Part shown: one piece after another, positions 1 through 8,030 of the stretch
Layout: each line of letters opens with the position of its first letter
Position numbering within the stretch: the first letter of the stretch is position 1
Assembly: GCA_001797815.1 (NCBI GenBank)
Contig: MGQK01000068.1
Coordinates: forward strand, 36,218-48,278
Direction: 5' to 3'
Source: Deltaproteobacteria bacterium RBG_13_61_14
GTDB taxonomy: Bacteria > RBG-13-61-14
Length of the DNA stretch: 12,061 nt
The notes under the pieces: model-generated
The model's database searches: none
What the model was told of the DNA's origin: nothing
Seen by the model: only the letters and a program-made list of their open reading frames with translations
Made by a program: the position numbers and the translations under genes

Positions 1-1521
1 CCAGCGCCTTTGCAGGAAAGCGACCAGTTCAATCAGGGCTTGTTCCCCGGAAAGCCCGAGCTCTTCGGCCAGGAGGGGAATGGCCCGGGCGGCGCAGCGG
101 AAGCCCTGGCAAGGCCCGGCGCCCAGGCGGGTGCGGTTGCGGAGGTCGGTCAGGGTTATGGCCCACTCGTGGCGGATGCAATAAACGATCTCCGCAGCCA
201 GGACCGGCTCGCAGCGGCAGACCACCCGCTTCAGCCGGGGATTTTCCCGGGTCGGCTCCAGCACCTGGCGGACGCGGGCGCCATGGCGGAAGACCAGCCG
301 GTCCGCGGCATAATTCGGGATGCCGTATTCCCTGGCCACCTGGGCCGGGTCCAGGATTTCTTCGCCGCCGGGCAGCGGGACCAGGTGGGTCTGGCAGGAG
401 GCGGCCACGCCCAATTTCTTCGCGATCAGGTCCGCGGCTTCCTCGCTCATCAACCGGTAGCTGGCAAGCTTGCCCCCGGCAATGGACACGATCCCGGCCA
501 CGCCCTCCAGTTTTTCATGGTCATAGACCAGGTGGTCGCGGGAGAGCGCGTCCTCGTTCTTCCCCCAGGTATAAAGAGTGGGCCGAATCCCGGCCCAGGC
601 GCGGATGACGCGAGCTTTGCGGACGTCCGGAAGGAATCGCTCCGCCCCTTGCAGGAGATATTCCACCTCATCTTCGGTTACCCGCAGGTCGTCGGGGTCG
701 CCGTAGTAATCGTCATCAGTGGTGCCGAGCACCGAGGTGTTTTCGTGGGGCATAATGAAGCTTTGCCGGCCGTCAATCATTTGCAGGATCACGCTGAGGT
801 TGGTGAGCCGGCGGTCGAAGGTGAGGTGCACCCCTTTGCCCGGCCGGATCTTGACCTGCACCCCGGCCAGGGCGCCGGTGCGCATCAGCCACGGCCCGGT
901 CGCGTGCATGACCAGCCGGGCCTGGATCTCCTCCCGGCTCCCGTCGCGGTTTTTGATCTTGACGCCCAGGATGTTCCCTTGCCCGTCCTTGAGAAACCCG
1001 GTGACTTGGCAATAGGTGCGGATGAGTGCTCCGTGCTCCTCCGCGCTCTTGGCATTGGCCGCGCACAGCCGTTGCGGGTCAATGCCCCATTCATCGGTGG
1101 TGATGGCGCCCTGCACCTTGTCGGAGAGGTTGGGGACCAGGGAGAGGACTTGCTCGCGGTTCAAACGGGTATGGGGCAGGCCGCGCTTGAGCGGCGCGTA
1201 TTGGTCATACACTTCAAAGTAGGTCTCGAAGAAAGGCGCAGTGAGCGGGTGGGGGAGGGGCATGAGGAAGGGGATGCGGAAGAGGAGGTGGGGCGCCAGC
1301 TTTTGGATATAGCCCGAGTCCAGGCAGGAGTGCTTGGTCGTTTCGATGTCGTAGAGCAGATAGCGGAGTCCGCCGTGGATCATGCCCGAGCAGGCGCCGG
1401 TCGCGCCCGAGCCCAGGTCGCGCTTTTCCACCAGCAGGGTCTTAATCCCGCGCAGAGCCAGGTCCCGGACAATGCCGGTCCCGTTCACGCCCCCGCCGAC
1501 CACGATCACATCGAAGGACAT
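1..1521 (-). CDS. glpA: Anaerobic-type glycerol-3-phosphate dehydrogenase, GlpA-like (3' end outside window)
   Basis: FAD-dependent enzyme oxidising sn-glycerol-3-phosphate to dihydroxyacetone phosphate and passing electrons to a membrane or Fe-S acceptor. My translation of the minus strand is open for 507 codons and runs off base 1. It begins MSFDVIVVGGGVNGTG, a Rossmann dinucleotide-binding motif (GGGVNG at 9-14), followed by ATGACSGMIHGGLRYL, typical of the GlpA/GlpD FAD domain. Near the C-terminus there is a BFD-like [2Fe-2S] domain, with C435 and C437 in VCRCE and C471 and C476 in GPCQGFRC. That domain separates GlpA from aerobic GlpD. E. coli GlpA has about 540 residues, so roughly 30 are missing. 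The ATG lies 32 bp downstream of the Fe-S protein stop and has no strong Shine-Dalgarno, so translational coupling is likely. A 557-codon plus-strand frame over the same DNA is a shadow. Confidence 0.93.
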   Translation of the reverse strand, partial: MSFDVIVVGGGVNGTGIVRDLALRGIKTLLVEKRDLGSGATGACSGMIHGGLRYLLYDIETTKHSCLDSGYIQKLAPHLLFRIPFLMPLPHPLTAPFFETYFEVYDQYAPLKRGLPHTRLNREQVLSLVPNLSDKVQGAITTDEWGIDPQRLCAANAKSAEEHGALIRTYCQVTGFLKDGQGNILGVKIKNRDGSREEIQARLVMHATGPWLMRTGALAGVQVKIRPGKGVHLTFDRRLTNLSVILQMIDGRQSFIMPHENTSVLGTTDDDYYGDPDDLRVTEDEVEYLLQGAERFLPDVRKARVIRAWAGIRPTLYTWGKNEDALSRDHLVYDHEKLEGVAGIVSIAGGKLASYRLMSEEAADLIAKKLGVAASCQTHLVPLPGGEEILDPAQVAREYGIPNYAADRLVFRHGARVRQVLEPTRENPRLKRVVCRCEPVLAAEIVYCIRHEWAITLTDLRNRTRLGAGPCQGFRCAARAIPLLAEELGLSGEQALIELVAFLQRRW

Positions 1522-1553
1522 CTCGAATTTTCAGCTAGCGCTTCCCTTCCGGC

Positions 1554-2555
1554 TCAAGCCGGAATAAACGAAGGCTCGCGCACCTCGATCAGGGAGATCG
1601 CTTCCGTCTCGCATTTAATCGAGCAAAGCCCGCAGCCCATGCACTTGTCCGGATTGACCACTGCCACTTCGCCGCCGTTGTGACCCTTCAAGGAGATGGC
1701 CGAAAAATAACAGCGGTCCAGGCAGATCCCGCAGCCGGTGCAGTCATCGGCCTGAATCGAGGCCCGGTAGCGGCTGGGGTCGTTGAGCTGAAGCCCTTGG
1801 CTGATTAAAAGCGGGAAGGTCTGGCAGCAGCAGGGACAGCAGTTGCAGATGAAATGGCTGACCTCCGCCTTGTTCATGGTCACGTGAATCAGGCCCGATT
1901 CCTCCGCGGACCGGGCAATGGCCAGAGCTTCCTGCTTCGTGATCTCCCGGCCCGAACCCCGCTCCACCGTGTAGTCCGCGGCCCGGTTGATCTGCAGGCA
2001 GACCTCCACCGGGTGATCGCACTTGTGCGCAATCACCCGGCAGGTGCAGCGTGTCACCGCCACCCGGCTCGCGCTCTCGATCATCTGCCGCACGTCCTCG
2101 TGCGCCAGGATCTGCCCCCGGCCCTCCACCGCTTTCTCCACCGGGATCACCCGGGTGAAGGGCTTCTTCAGGACCTTGGTCACGAAACGGGCGTAGCCCG
2201 GCCACTCTTCCTCCATGTAGCGCTGCCAGAGGTCGTGGAACTCCCGGGTGGCCTCGGACCAGAGGATGCTGGCGTCGTGGAACTGGGCCAGGTCCCGGCA
2301 CATCCGGTATTTGGTGCCTTCGGGTTTTTTCGATTTGAAGACCACGCCCTTCTGGAACAGCGTCTCCAGCGCTTGCTCCGCCTCCGGGGCGTCGCGGCCA
2401 AGCTTCTGCGCCGCCTCCGCCGCGGTAGCCGGCAGGGCGAGCATGAGCGCGGCCTCCTGCTCATCCGCCACCATCTGGAAAAGCCGCGGGATCAGCTTGG
2501 ACCCCTTGCAGAAAATCTTCTCCGCCAATTTTTCGTATAACGCTGGTTCCGCCAT
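1554..2555 (-). CDS. Cysteine-rich 4Fe-4S ferredoxin-type protein with an N-terminal winged-helix-like segment
   Basis: A 333-aa soluble protein without signal peptide. Residues about 30-88 read like a small winged helix (TAAEAAQKLGRDAPEAEQAL followed by a GVVFKSKK wing). A helical middle leads to a first Cys group, C170, C172, C179 and C186 (CTCR...C..P.E.C), then a dense cluster at 237-244 (CNCCPCCC). The C-terminus has two classic CxxCxxCxxxC [4Fe-4S] motifs, at C272/275/278/282 and C305/308/311/315. In both, the usual Pro after the fourth Cys is replaced (Tyr283, Glu316). The ATG at 2555 is chosen over one at 2615 because AAAGGAG sits 6 nt upstream and a promoter places the transcript start downstream of 2615. 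It is first in a unit with glpA, so a role carrying electrons from glycerol-3-phosphate oxidation is plausible (inference). Similar Cys-rich ferredoxins are, to my knowledge, common in sulfate-reducer-like anaerobes; the exact partner is unknown. Confidence 0.9.
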   Translation of the reverse strand: MAEPALYEKLAEKIFCKGSKLIPRLFQMVADEQEAALMLALPATAAEAAQKLGRDAPEAEQALETLFQKGVVFKSKKPEGTKYRMCRDLAQFHDASILWSEATREFHDLWQRYMEEEWPGYARFVTKVLKKPFTRVIPVEKAVEGRGQILAHEDVRQMIESASRVAVTRCTCRVIAHKCDHPVEVCLQINRAADYTVERGSGREITKQEALAIARSAEESGLIHVTMNKAEVSHFICNCCPCCCQTFPLLISQGLQLNDPSRYRASIQADDCTGCGICLDRCYFSAISLKGHNGGEVAVVNPDKCMGCGLCSIKCETEAISLIEVREPSFIPA

Positions 2556-2561
2556 CGCCGA

Positions 2562-2568
2562 CTCCTTT
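2562..2568 (-). promoter_or_regulatory. Ribosome binding site that fixes the start of the Fe-S protein
   Basis: AAAGGAG lies 6 nt upstream of the ATG at 2555. No comparable site precedes the in-frame ATG at 2615, so the 20-residue N-terminal extension is probably not translated. Confidence 0.75.
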
Positions 2569-2613
2569 CGGTTTGGCTTGATCATGGAGAACATCAGGGA
2601 AGGACTGAATGCC

Positions 2614-2642
2614 ATTGTATCTTGTCGGTTTTACGATTGCAA
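2614..2642 (-). promoter_or_regulatory. Sigma70-type promoter of the ferredoxin-glpA unit
   Basis: On the minus strand, -35 TTGCAA and -10 TACAAT are separated by exactly 17 bp. The expected start, near 2607, gives a 5' leader of about 50 nt before the ATG at 2555. The unit would therefore not depend on read-through from the tRNA gene upstream. Confidence 0.55.
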
Positions 2643-2738
2643 GCAATCGGGGAGGCGGGAGCAGGGGGACCATGGCTGAACCCGGATGCGAAGTCAATAC
2701 GTGCCCGACCATCAACCGGAGTTTGTTTTCGGGAAAGT

Positions 2739-2825
2739 TGGTGCCCGGAGAGGGATTCGAACCCACATGGGGGATACCCCCAGGGGATTTTAAGTCCCCT
2801 GCGTCTGCCTTTCCGCCATCCGGGC
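2739..2825 (-). tRNA. tRNA-Leu (anticodon UAA), CCA encoded
   Basis: The minus strand gives an 87-nt class II tRNA. The acceptor stem GCCCGGA pairs with TCCGGGC, followed by discriminator A and encoded CCA. The anticodon stem GGGGA/TCCCC encloses the loop CTTAAAA, with anticodon UAA at 2792-2790. There is a long GC-rich variable arm typical of tRNA-Leu and a T arm containing GGTTCGAATCC. It reads UUA and UUG codons. A TATGAT -10-like hexamer at 2853-2848 lies about 15 nt upstream of the expected transcript start, without an obvious -35 box. No U-rich intrinsic terminator was seen downstream. Confidence 0.97.
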
Positions 2826-3028
2826 GCGTTCGGTCTTTTCCCAAGTTATCATAAACCCTTGCTTTCATCAATCCGGCCGCCAGTGCTTACTTCCTGACAC
2901 CGGCGGTTTCGATCTTCTCGCCGCCCGGACCGATCCATGGCCCAGCGGTCGCCGTGAGCATGGAGAGCTATTGAATCCGCTTGAGAAAACGGGTAAGCTG
3001 ACTGGAGCGTGACCAACCGGGATAAACG

Positions 3029-5212
3029 ATGAGCGAGACGATCGCACTGAAAGATCGCGGCTTCCCCCGCATCCTCTCCTGGAAATGGGGACCGGACGCG
3101 CTGAGCGGTTCCGGGCACCGGGAAAAGATGGAGGACATCCTCCGGCGGAGCGGGTTCGACCTGATCCAGATTGACCCGGCCGGGACCGGCAAGACCCTGT
3201 TCGATGATGAACTGCGCCGGCGCCTGGCCGAGGTCATCGAGCTTGCGCACCATCGCAGCCGCGGCGTGATGTTGAACCTGGACCCGCGGCCGGCCGCGGC
3301 CGACTTTTTCCAGGAAAACCCCCGGGAGATGTTGGGTCTGATTGAAATCAGGCGCTTTCCGCTCGGGGCGGACGGCCGGGCGAGCTGGGAATCCACGCCG
3401 TTCGAGCTGGGCGAGCCGGGCGGCCTCTCTTTCCCCTTTGACCACCACGAGACCCGGGTTTATGCCTTTGACACCGACGCGGCCGGCCGGCCGGTCGCAG
3501 GGACGCTGTGCGACCTCACCGCGGAGTTCGCCACCCTCTCGCCGGAGCGCGAGCCGCGGATCCGGGTGGACGTGCGGGTGCCCTCGGATCATGCCCGTCG
3601 CAGCCTGGTCGTGGCCGCGGCCAGCTTGTTTCGTTGCCCGGACCTGTTCGGCGCCAGTTTCCGCGATTTTTTTTCCAAGCTGCTGGATGCCTGCCGAAGC
3701 CTTAAGCTGGACGGCATTTCCCTCGAAGAATGGGGATTCCCGGCCCATCCCCGTCCCGAGCAAGCCGATCGCTTGCACTGGTATTCGCAGCATCTGACCC
3801 AGGCTTATCAGGAGCGGACCGGCCGGGACCTGGTCCATGATCTCATCTTCCAGCCGGCGCCGCCCGCGGGCAGCGAGTCTCTGGAGGTGGAGGTGCCGAA
3901 CCGCTACCTGGAACTGATCCGCCAGGTCCATGCCGGTCTGGAGGAGTGGTTTTACGACAAGGGCAAAGAGCTTTGGGGACCGAGGACTTTCATCGGCGGG
4001 CACCCGACCGGCTCCGCGGTAACGGCCCGGCACCACGTCATGGAAGTCTGGCGGAACGGCCTCGATTGGTGGCAGGCCAAACGCGACTTTGCCCAGAGCA
4101 GCGAGCAGACCCTGCTTGCCCTGCGCACCGCCCTGGCGCACAAGTGGGGGGGCACGGTCTTTTACCACCTGTGGTCCAGCCTGGGCGAGCGGAGGATCGA
4201 GAGCTATTTCCGGGAGACCTGGCAGAATGCCCGTTACGGCGGCCGGCTGGTAGCGCTGGGCTATGAGTGCCCGGACCCGCAGGGAGTGGTTCTGGAGCTC
4301 CGTTGCGAAGGCGGTCTGGAGCAGGTTTCCGCGGTCCTGGAACGGATCCAGTTCCTGAACTATTTCCAGCGGGCCCAGCCCGACTGCCCGGTCCTGGTGC
4401 TGATGGGCTATCCCGCGGTCAGCCATCCTCTGACCGCGGTGATGAGAGACGGGGTCCGGGATTTGTATTGCGGCCCGATGGCTGAGAGTTACCGGCTGGC
4501 CCAGGAGCTCTGGGAGGCGGGTATCCTCTGCGACCTGGTGCCGAGCTACGAGGTGGAGGGCGGCTCGCTGGGCCTGGATCGCGAGGGCCGGCCCCGCTAT
4601 GGTGTCCAGACTTACCGGGCCGTGATCGTGGCCTTTCCCGAATTCAGCCGCGAGACGACCTGGCACTTCCTGGAGAACTGCCTGGAGCGAGGAGTCAAGC
4701 TGATGGTGGTGGGCCGAGCCACCCGGGACTTTTACGGCCGGGAAGTCAAGGAAAGATTCGGGAAGATCATTGATCGGGCGGATTTTTTCTCGCCCGATGA
4801 TCCCGGCCCGGAGGATGTGATCGAGATGCTGAAAAGCTTCGGGATCCAGCCCAACCCGGTGCGGAACGGGTGCCGGCTGCTGGATGGTTCGGTGCTGGTG
4901 GCCAACCCGGGAGAAGAGGGACCGGGGAGTCCGCTCGGGGTGGATTTGATGGCGGACGGGCATCGAGTGGAGGCAAGGTGCGAGGATCTGTTCGGGATCA
5001 AGCTGAGCGGGGCCGGGGAAGTGGAACGGCTGTGCGGGTGCATGTTGGCGGAGGTGAAGGTGGACGGGAAAGAGGTCCTGAAATGGGAAAAGCCCCGGCA
5101 CCTGGTGGTGGAGCGCCTGGCGGATGGCCGGTATGAGTGGGTCAGCCGGCGGGTGGGCGAAGAGGAAAAAACGGGAACCGCGGAGAGTTTATCCGAGATC
5201 GTTCGGGACTAA
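3029..5212 (+). CDS. Putative cytoplasmic glycoside-hydrolase-like protein with a beta-galactosidase-trimerisation-like domain
   Basis: A 727-aa protein with no signal peptide or membrane segment. The N-terminal half reads like a TIM barrel of clan GH-A type: an early GFDLIQIDP strand, then LAEVIELAHHRSRGVMLNLD, then DGISLEEWG at 228-236, where E233 or E234 sits at the end of a strand as a catalytic acid would. From about residue 452 (VLVLMGYPAVSHP) to about 575 there are alternating strands and helices with YRAVIVAFPEFS and FLENCLERGVKLMVVG. These resemble the class I amidotransferase-like domain that trimerises GH42 beta-galactosidases. The C-terminus (about 600-727) looks all-beta. A stop codon lies two codons upstream of the ATG, so this is the earliest possible start; the ribosome site is weak. 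The gene stands alone. CDS status is firm, but family membership is judged from fold-like patterns only and the substrate is unknown. Confidence 0.78.
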   Translation: MSETIALKDRGFPRILSWKWGPDALSGSGHREKMEDILRRSGFDLIQIDPAGTGKTLFDDELRRRLAEVIELAHHRSRGVMLNLDPRPAAADFFQENPREMLGLIEIRRFPLGADGRASWESTPFELGEPGGLSFPFDHHETRVYAFDTDAAGRPVAGTLCDLTAEFATLSPEREPRIRVDVRVPSDHARRSLVVAAASLFRCPDLFGASFRDFFSKLLDACRSLKLDGISLEEWGFPAHPRPEQADRLHWYSQHLTQAYQERTGRDLVHDLIFQPAPPAGSESLEVEVPNRYLELIRQVHAGLEEWFYDKGKELWGPRTFIGGHPTGSAVTARHHVMEVWRNGLDWWQAKRDFAQSSEQTLLALRTALAHKWGGTVFYHLWSSLGERRIESYFRETWQNARYGGRLVALGYECPDPQGVVLELRCEGGLEQVSAVLERIQFLNYFQRAQPDCPVLVLMGYPAVSHPLTAVMRDGVRDLYCGPMAESYRLAQELWEAGILCDLVPSYEVEGGSLGLDREGRPRYGVQTYRAVIVAFPEFSRETTWHFLENCLERGVKLMVVGRATRDFYGREVKERFGKIIDRADFFSPDDPGPEDVIEMLKSFGIQPNPVRNGCRLLDGSVLVANPGEEGPGSPLGVDLMADGHRVEARCEDLFGIKLSGAGEVERLCGCMLAEVKVDGKEVLKWEKPRHLVVERLADGRYEWVSRRVGEEEKTGTAESLSEIVRD

Positions 5213-5645
5213 ACGTCTTACCTTATTTTCCGCAATCGCGCTGTCTCCTTGTTACAAATAATTTTTTGGCTCCTCTCAAGGATTTGTGGGTCGAAACGAA
5301 GCTTGATCTCGAGCCAAGAATGGATTTTCTCGGGCATGGCTCTGGTGTCCCACCGCCTCGGAAACGAGGAACCCCTATATCTCCTTGAAAAGGCTTACTT
5401 TTAGCTTGGTACAAGTTGCCTGTTTAGCCACAAATTTTTGTGAGGAGCCAATTTTTTTAACCACGTGAAGCCTTAATCGGTCTTCAGCTTCAGGTCGGGC
5501 TTGCCCTCGGTGCGATGGGGAGCCAGAGGGCAGGCCAGGCCAAGGGAGGGCGAAAGCTGGTGGTAGGCATGGACTAAAGAAGGTGCGGGTCAAGCCCAGG
5601 CCAAGGAGACGATCGGCTCGGCTATCCGCTCCCCGAGTCCTGGGA
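5213..5645. other. 433-bp convergent intergenic region
   Basis: This lies between the ends of the plus-strand hydrolase-like gene and the minus-strand polysaccharide operon. I see no convincing gene. Short frames here have low-complexity, proline- and arginine-rich translations and no ribosome sites. The left half holds the inverted-repeat element at 5260-5457. The right half contains a direct repeat CCAGGCCAAGG at 5535-5545 and 5596-5606. Neither flanking gene has a compact hairpin followed directly by a U-run. Confidence 0.6.
5260..5457. mobile_element. MITE-like element with terminal inverted repeats and 8-bp flanking direct repeats
   Basis: The ends GGCTCCTCTCAAGG... (5268-5289) and its partner (5428-5449, read on the other strand) match at 19 of 22 positions. 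A weaker match continues inward for about 15 bp. Immediately outside both ends is the same octamer AATTTTTT (5260-5267 and 5450-5457), as expected for a target duplication. The 182-bp interior has no gene. It holds a small hairpin, CCTCG-GAAA-CGAGG (5356-5369), near the centre and a second inverted repeat, GAGCCA/TGGCTC (5311-5316 and 5337-5342). Ends starting with GG and 8-bp duplications in AT-rich targets are features I recall for the ISL3 family; that assignment is inference. The AT-rich octamer could partly be chance. Confidence 0.5.
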
Positions 5646-6527
5646 TTAGAGGATGCTTTGCGGGACGGTGATGCGATCGCCGGGTTTGAGCGGGATATCG
5701 GGCCGTTTGCCGGCGCGGATATCTTTGAGCTTGGCGCGGAGCACGTCGGTTTTGCCATCCGGGCCGGTTCGGGAGATGGTGGCGCGGTTGGGAGAGCCGA
5801 GGTCGGTCCAGCCGCCGGACTGGATGACCACGGCGAGTGCGGTCAGCCCTTCCTGGTAAGGGAACTTGCCGGGACGCGGGACCTCGCCCTCCACCCAAAT
5901 GAAATTGCGCTTGACGTCCTCGATGTCGCGGGAAGAGATGAGGACAAAATCGCCGCCGTAAATGGGTTTATCCTCGCTGACGTCGCCCTGATTGAGCAGT
6001 TTGCCCAAATCCACGGTGACGCGGTTCTCCATGGTCGCTAAATCGGTTTCTTTGATGGAAGAACTGATCTTTTGGGCGGAACCGCGGACGATGTAGGCGT
6101 AAGATCCCACTCGCTCGGCATTCACGCCGCCGGCCAGGGCGATCAGCTTGATCAGGTTAATGGTGTTGGTGGTGAGCGGATAGGTTCCCGGCCTATTTAC
6201 GGAGCCCTGGATTTCCACTTCCTTGGCCCGGTATTCGCTGACCTTAACGCCAACCACCGGGCTGACCAGGTAGCCGTCGGCGAGCAGGTCGTGGATCTTT
6301 TCCTTGACCTGCTGGACGCTGAGCCCGGCCACCGGGATTTCGCCCAGATACCAATAGGTGATGGTGCCGTTGGCCGAGACCGTTAAGGTCGCGGTCATGT
6401 CCGGCTCGCCCATCACCTGGATATTGAGGACGTCGCGCTCACCCACGATATAGTCGTCCTGGGCCAACCCGGAACTGGCTGCCAGCAGGGCAAGAAGCAG
6501 AAACACCCCTTTTAAGGACTTAGCCAT
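5646..6527 (-). CDS. Polysaccharide biosynthesis/export protein (Poly_export/SLBB, Wza-like)
   Basis: Periplasmic or outer-membrane auxiliary of exopolysaccharide secretion, related to Wza. It has a signal peptide (KSLKGVFLLLALLAASSGLA), then DDYIVGERDVLNIQVMGEPD, the start of a Poly_export domain. Two SLBB domains follow: EVEIQGSVNRPGTYPL near residues 104-115 and FIWVEGEVPRPGKFPY near 209-224. It ends in the usual LKPGDRITVP. There is no lipobox Cys at the cleavage site, unlike Wza, so it is probably not a lipoprotein. The length (293 aa from ATG at 6527) is short for Wza and typical of minimal export proteins. A GTG at 6539 would add four residues; neither start has a strong Shine-Dalgarno. 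Its start lies 17-29 bp after the stop of the beta-barrel gene, so it is the last gene of that operon. Confidence 0.93.
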   Translation of the reverse strand: MAKSLKGVFLLLALLAASSGLAQDDYIVGERDVLNIQVMGEPDMTATLTVSANGTITYWYLGEIPVAGLSVQQVKEKIHDLLADGYLVSPVVGVKVSEYRAKEVEIQGSVNRPGTYPLTTNTINLIKLIALAGGVNAERVGSYAYIVRGSAQKISSSIKETDLATMENRVTVDLGKLLNQGDVSEDKPIYGGDFVLISSRDIEDVKRNFIWVEGEVPRPGKFPYQEGLTALAVVIQSGGWTDLGSPNRATISRTGPDGKTDVLRAKLKDIRAGKRPDIPLKPGDRITVPQSIL

Positions 6528-6556
6528 CGGAATCGACACTCACTGAGAGTTCAAAC

Positions 6557-8017
6557 TCAGCGGCCGACCAGGATCATGGGCAGGAAACTAACCTCCGCGT
6601 AGGCATGATCAACATCGGTATCCAAGGACCGGAAGAACGCCGGGTCCCAGTAGTCTTTTTCCTTATCTATGTTGGAGTCACGTCTCTGGTGCATATATCC
6701 CGCTCCTACTTTCAGCCACGCTTCTTCGTTTTTCAGAATCACATCCCAGTAAAGGCCGGCTTGGCCCACGTAAATATGATCGGAGCGATCGTGCCGCCAA
6801 ACGTCCCGATACGCCACATTCCGTTCGAGGTCGAACGCGTCGTAGTTGTAACTTCCGTTCAGTTCGGCATAAATTTTTCGGGTGAGAAAATACTTGAGTT
6901 GCAGTTTTCCGCTGACGTAATCATAGAAGATACTTTGGCCGTAAGTGCTGGCGGCGTATTCGCCCCGCAGGGAAAGTTCAATTTTTTTGGGGATGGTATA
7001 AGAGAAGCTGGCTCGAGCGACGGGATTGGAATTGCGGGGGTTGATGTCGGCATGGCCGCTGGCCAGGCCGTGACGGCCTCCGAAGAAAGACGGCGGGTAA
7101 TCGGATTCCTCGTAGAAATACTGGCGGAGATGGCCGCCGGCGGAGATTTCAGCCTCGGCCCGCTCATTGAAACGGTGCTGGTAGCCCAACAGCCCCTGCA
7201 AGAAATTGTAGTCCAGATAGGGAAAATCCACGTCGTTCACTTCGCGGCGGAGGAAGATGCGCTCGCCGGCCTGGGTATCCAGGGAGACCGTGTTGCGGGG
7301 GTTGAGGTCGTATTCTCCCCGGAGGAAGCCGCGATGCTCATAAGAATCAGGGGGCAGGAGAATACCCGTCGTAACCGGCGTGACGGTGACCGTGAAGATG
7401 TCGTTGTCCGCCTTGGTGAAAAGGAGATATTCGTAAGAGTATTTCAGGAGGACCCGGGTTTTGGGACTGGGATGGTAGCGAAATTGGATCGCGGCCAGGT
7501 TATCGGTGAACAAGTAGATTTCCGAGATGACGTCGGTCTGGGGCCCATAGAGGTCGGAGAGGCTGCGGGTGCGGAGGATGTCATCGGTGATGTCCACTGA
7601 GAGTATGCGGCCGGTGTAAGTCGCCCAGACCCCGGCGGCAGCGCGGAGGTAACCGAGGTTCCCGAGGTCTTTTGCAGTGGCGATGTGCCCATTGGTGCTG
7701 GCATCCAGGTAATAGGTGGTGCCGAGGCTGCCTTTGGTGCCGAGTTCGAAGTGGCTGGTCTTGTAGGTGGTCTCCAGGCCGACCAGGGCATTGAGATACT
7801 GAACCATTGTTGGGTCAAATTGTGTGGGATCCACCGCGTAGACGTTGCTGTTGTAGTTGTAGCTGAGGTAAAGCTGGGGATTCAATTTTAAACTCGCGGC
7901 TTGATTGGAAATCGGCGTCAGGGCGCCGAGGATTATAATCAGGAACGAGACTCTGGACCGGTGCCCGCGAAACAGCAAAAGCCCCTTTCTGCGACCCACC
8001 TGGTTGCCCTCCCTCAT
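6557..8017 (-). CDS. Outer-membrane beta-barrel protein of an exopolysaccharide locus
   Basis: A 486-aa protein with a long N-terminal signal region (Arg-rich start, hydrophobic FLIIILGAL, cleavage near A40/A41). It then has many alternating aromatic/polar beta strands typical of a barrel, such as LNPQLYLSYNYNSNVYAVD, KTRVLLKYSYEYLLF and IYAELNGSYNYDAFD. The opening after the signal resembles the putative beta-barrel porin 2 (BBP2) proteins found beside Poly_export genes. It ends FLPMILVGR rather than with the usual terminal Phe. The ATG at 8017 has AAGGGA 6 nt upstream. A GTG at 7999, preceded by GGGAGGG inside the first codons, is an equally credible start. It probably forms the outer-membrane channel or a polymer-binding barrel working with the export protein downstream; that role is inference. 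Confidence 0.85.
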   Translation of the reverse strand: MREGNQVGRRKGLLLFRGHRSRVSFLIIILGALTPISNQAASLKLNPQLYLSYNYNSNVYAVDPTQFDPTMVQYLNALVGLETTYKTSHFELGTKGSLGTTYYLDASTNGHIATAKDLGNLGYLRAAAGVWATYTGRILSVDITDDILRTRSLSDLYGPQTDVISEIYLFTDNLAAIQFRYHPSPKTRVLLKYSYEYLLFTKADNDIFTVTVTPVTTGILLPPDSYEHRGFLRGEYDLNPRNTVSLDTQAGERIFLRREVNDVDFPYLDYNFLQGLLGYQHRFNERAEAEISAGGHLRQYFYEESDYPPSFFGGRHGLASGHADINPRNSNPVARASFSYTIPKKIELSLRGEYAASTYGQSIFYDYVSGKLQLKYFLTRKIYAELNGSYNYDAFDLERNVAYRDVWRHDRSDHIYVGQAGLYWDVILKNEEAWLKVGAGYMHQRRDSNIDKEKDYWDPAFFRSLDTDVDHAYAEVSFLPMILVGR

Positions 8018-8030
8018 TGGTTAATCCCTT

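Noticed and set aside
10-1683. 557-codon plus-strand open frame
   Set aside because: It lies antisense to glpA, whose minus-strand translation has clear FAD and [2Fe-2S] motifs. The plus-strand product is a G/A/P/Q-rich sequence without domains, as expected for a shadow frame in GC-rich DNA.
2701-2709. GTGCCCGA repeat 40 bp from the tRNA-Leu 3' end, considered as an attachment-site duplication
   Set aside because: Only about eight bases match and no integrase or mobile genes lie nearby, so chance is the simpler explanation.
2849-5101. 750-codon minus-strand open frame
   Set aside because: It is antisense to the 727-aa hydrolase-like gene. Its translation is rich in His, Gln and Pro with no recognisable domain order, and it overlaps the tRNA promoter region.
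5375-5758. 127-codon minus-strand frame covering the end of the export gene and the intergenic region
   Set aside because: It overlaps the export gene in another frame and runs into the inverted-repeat element. Its product is low-complexity with no ribosome site, so it is not a gene.
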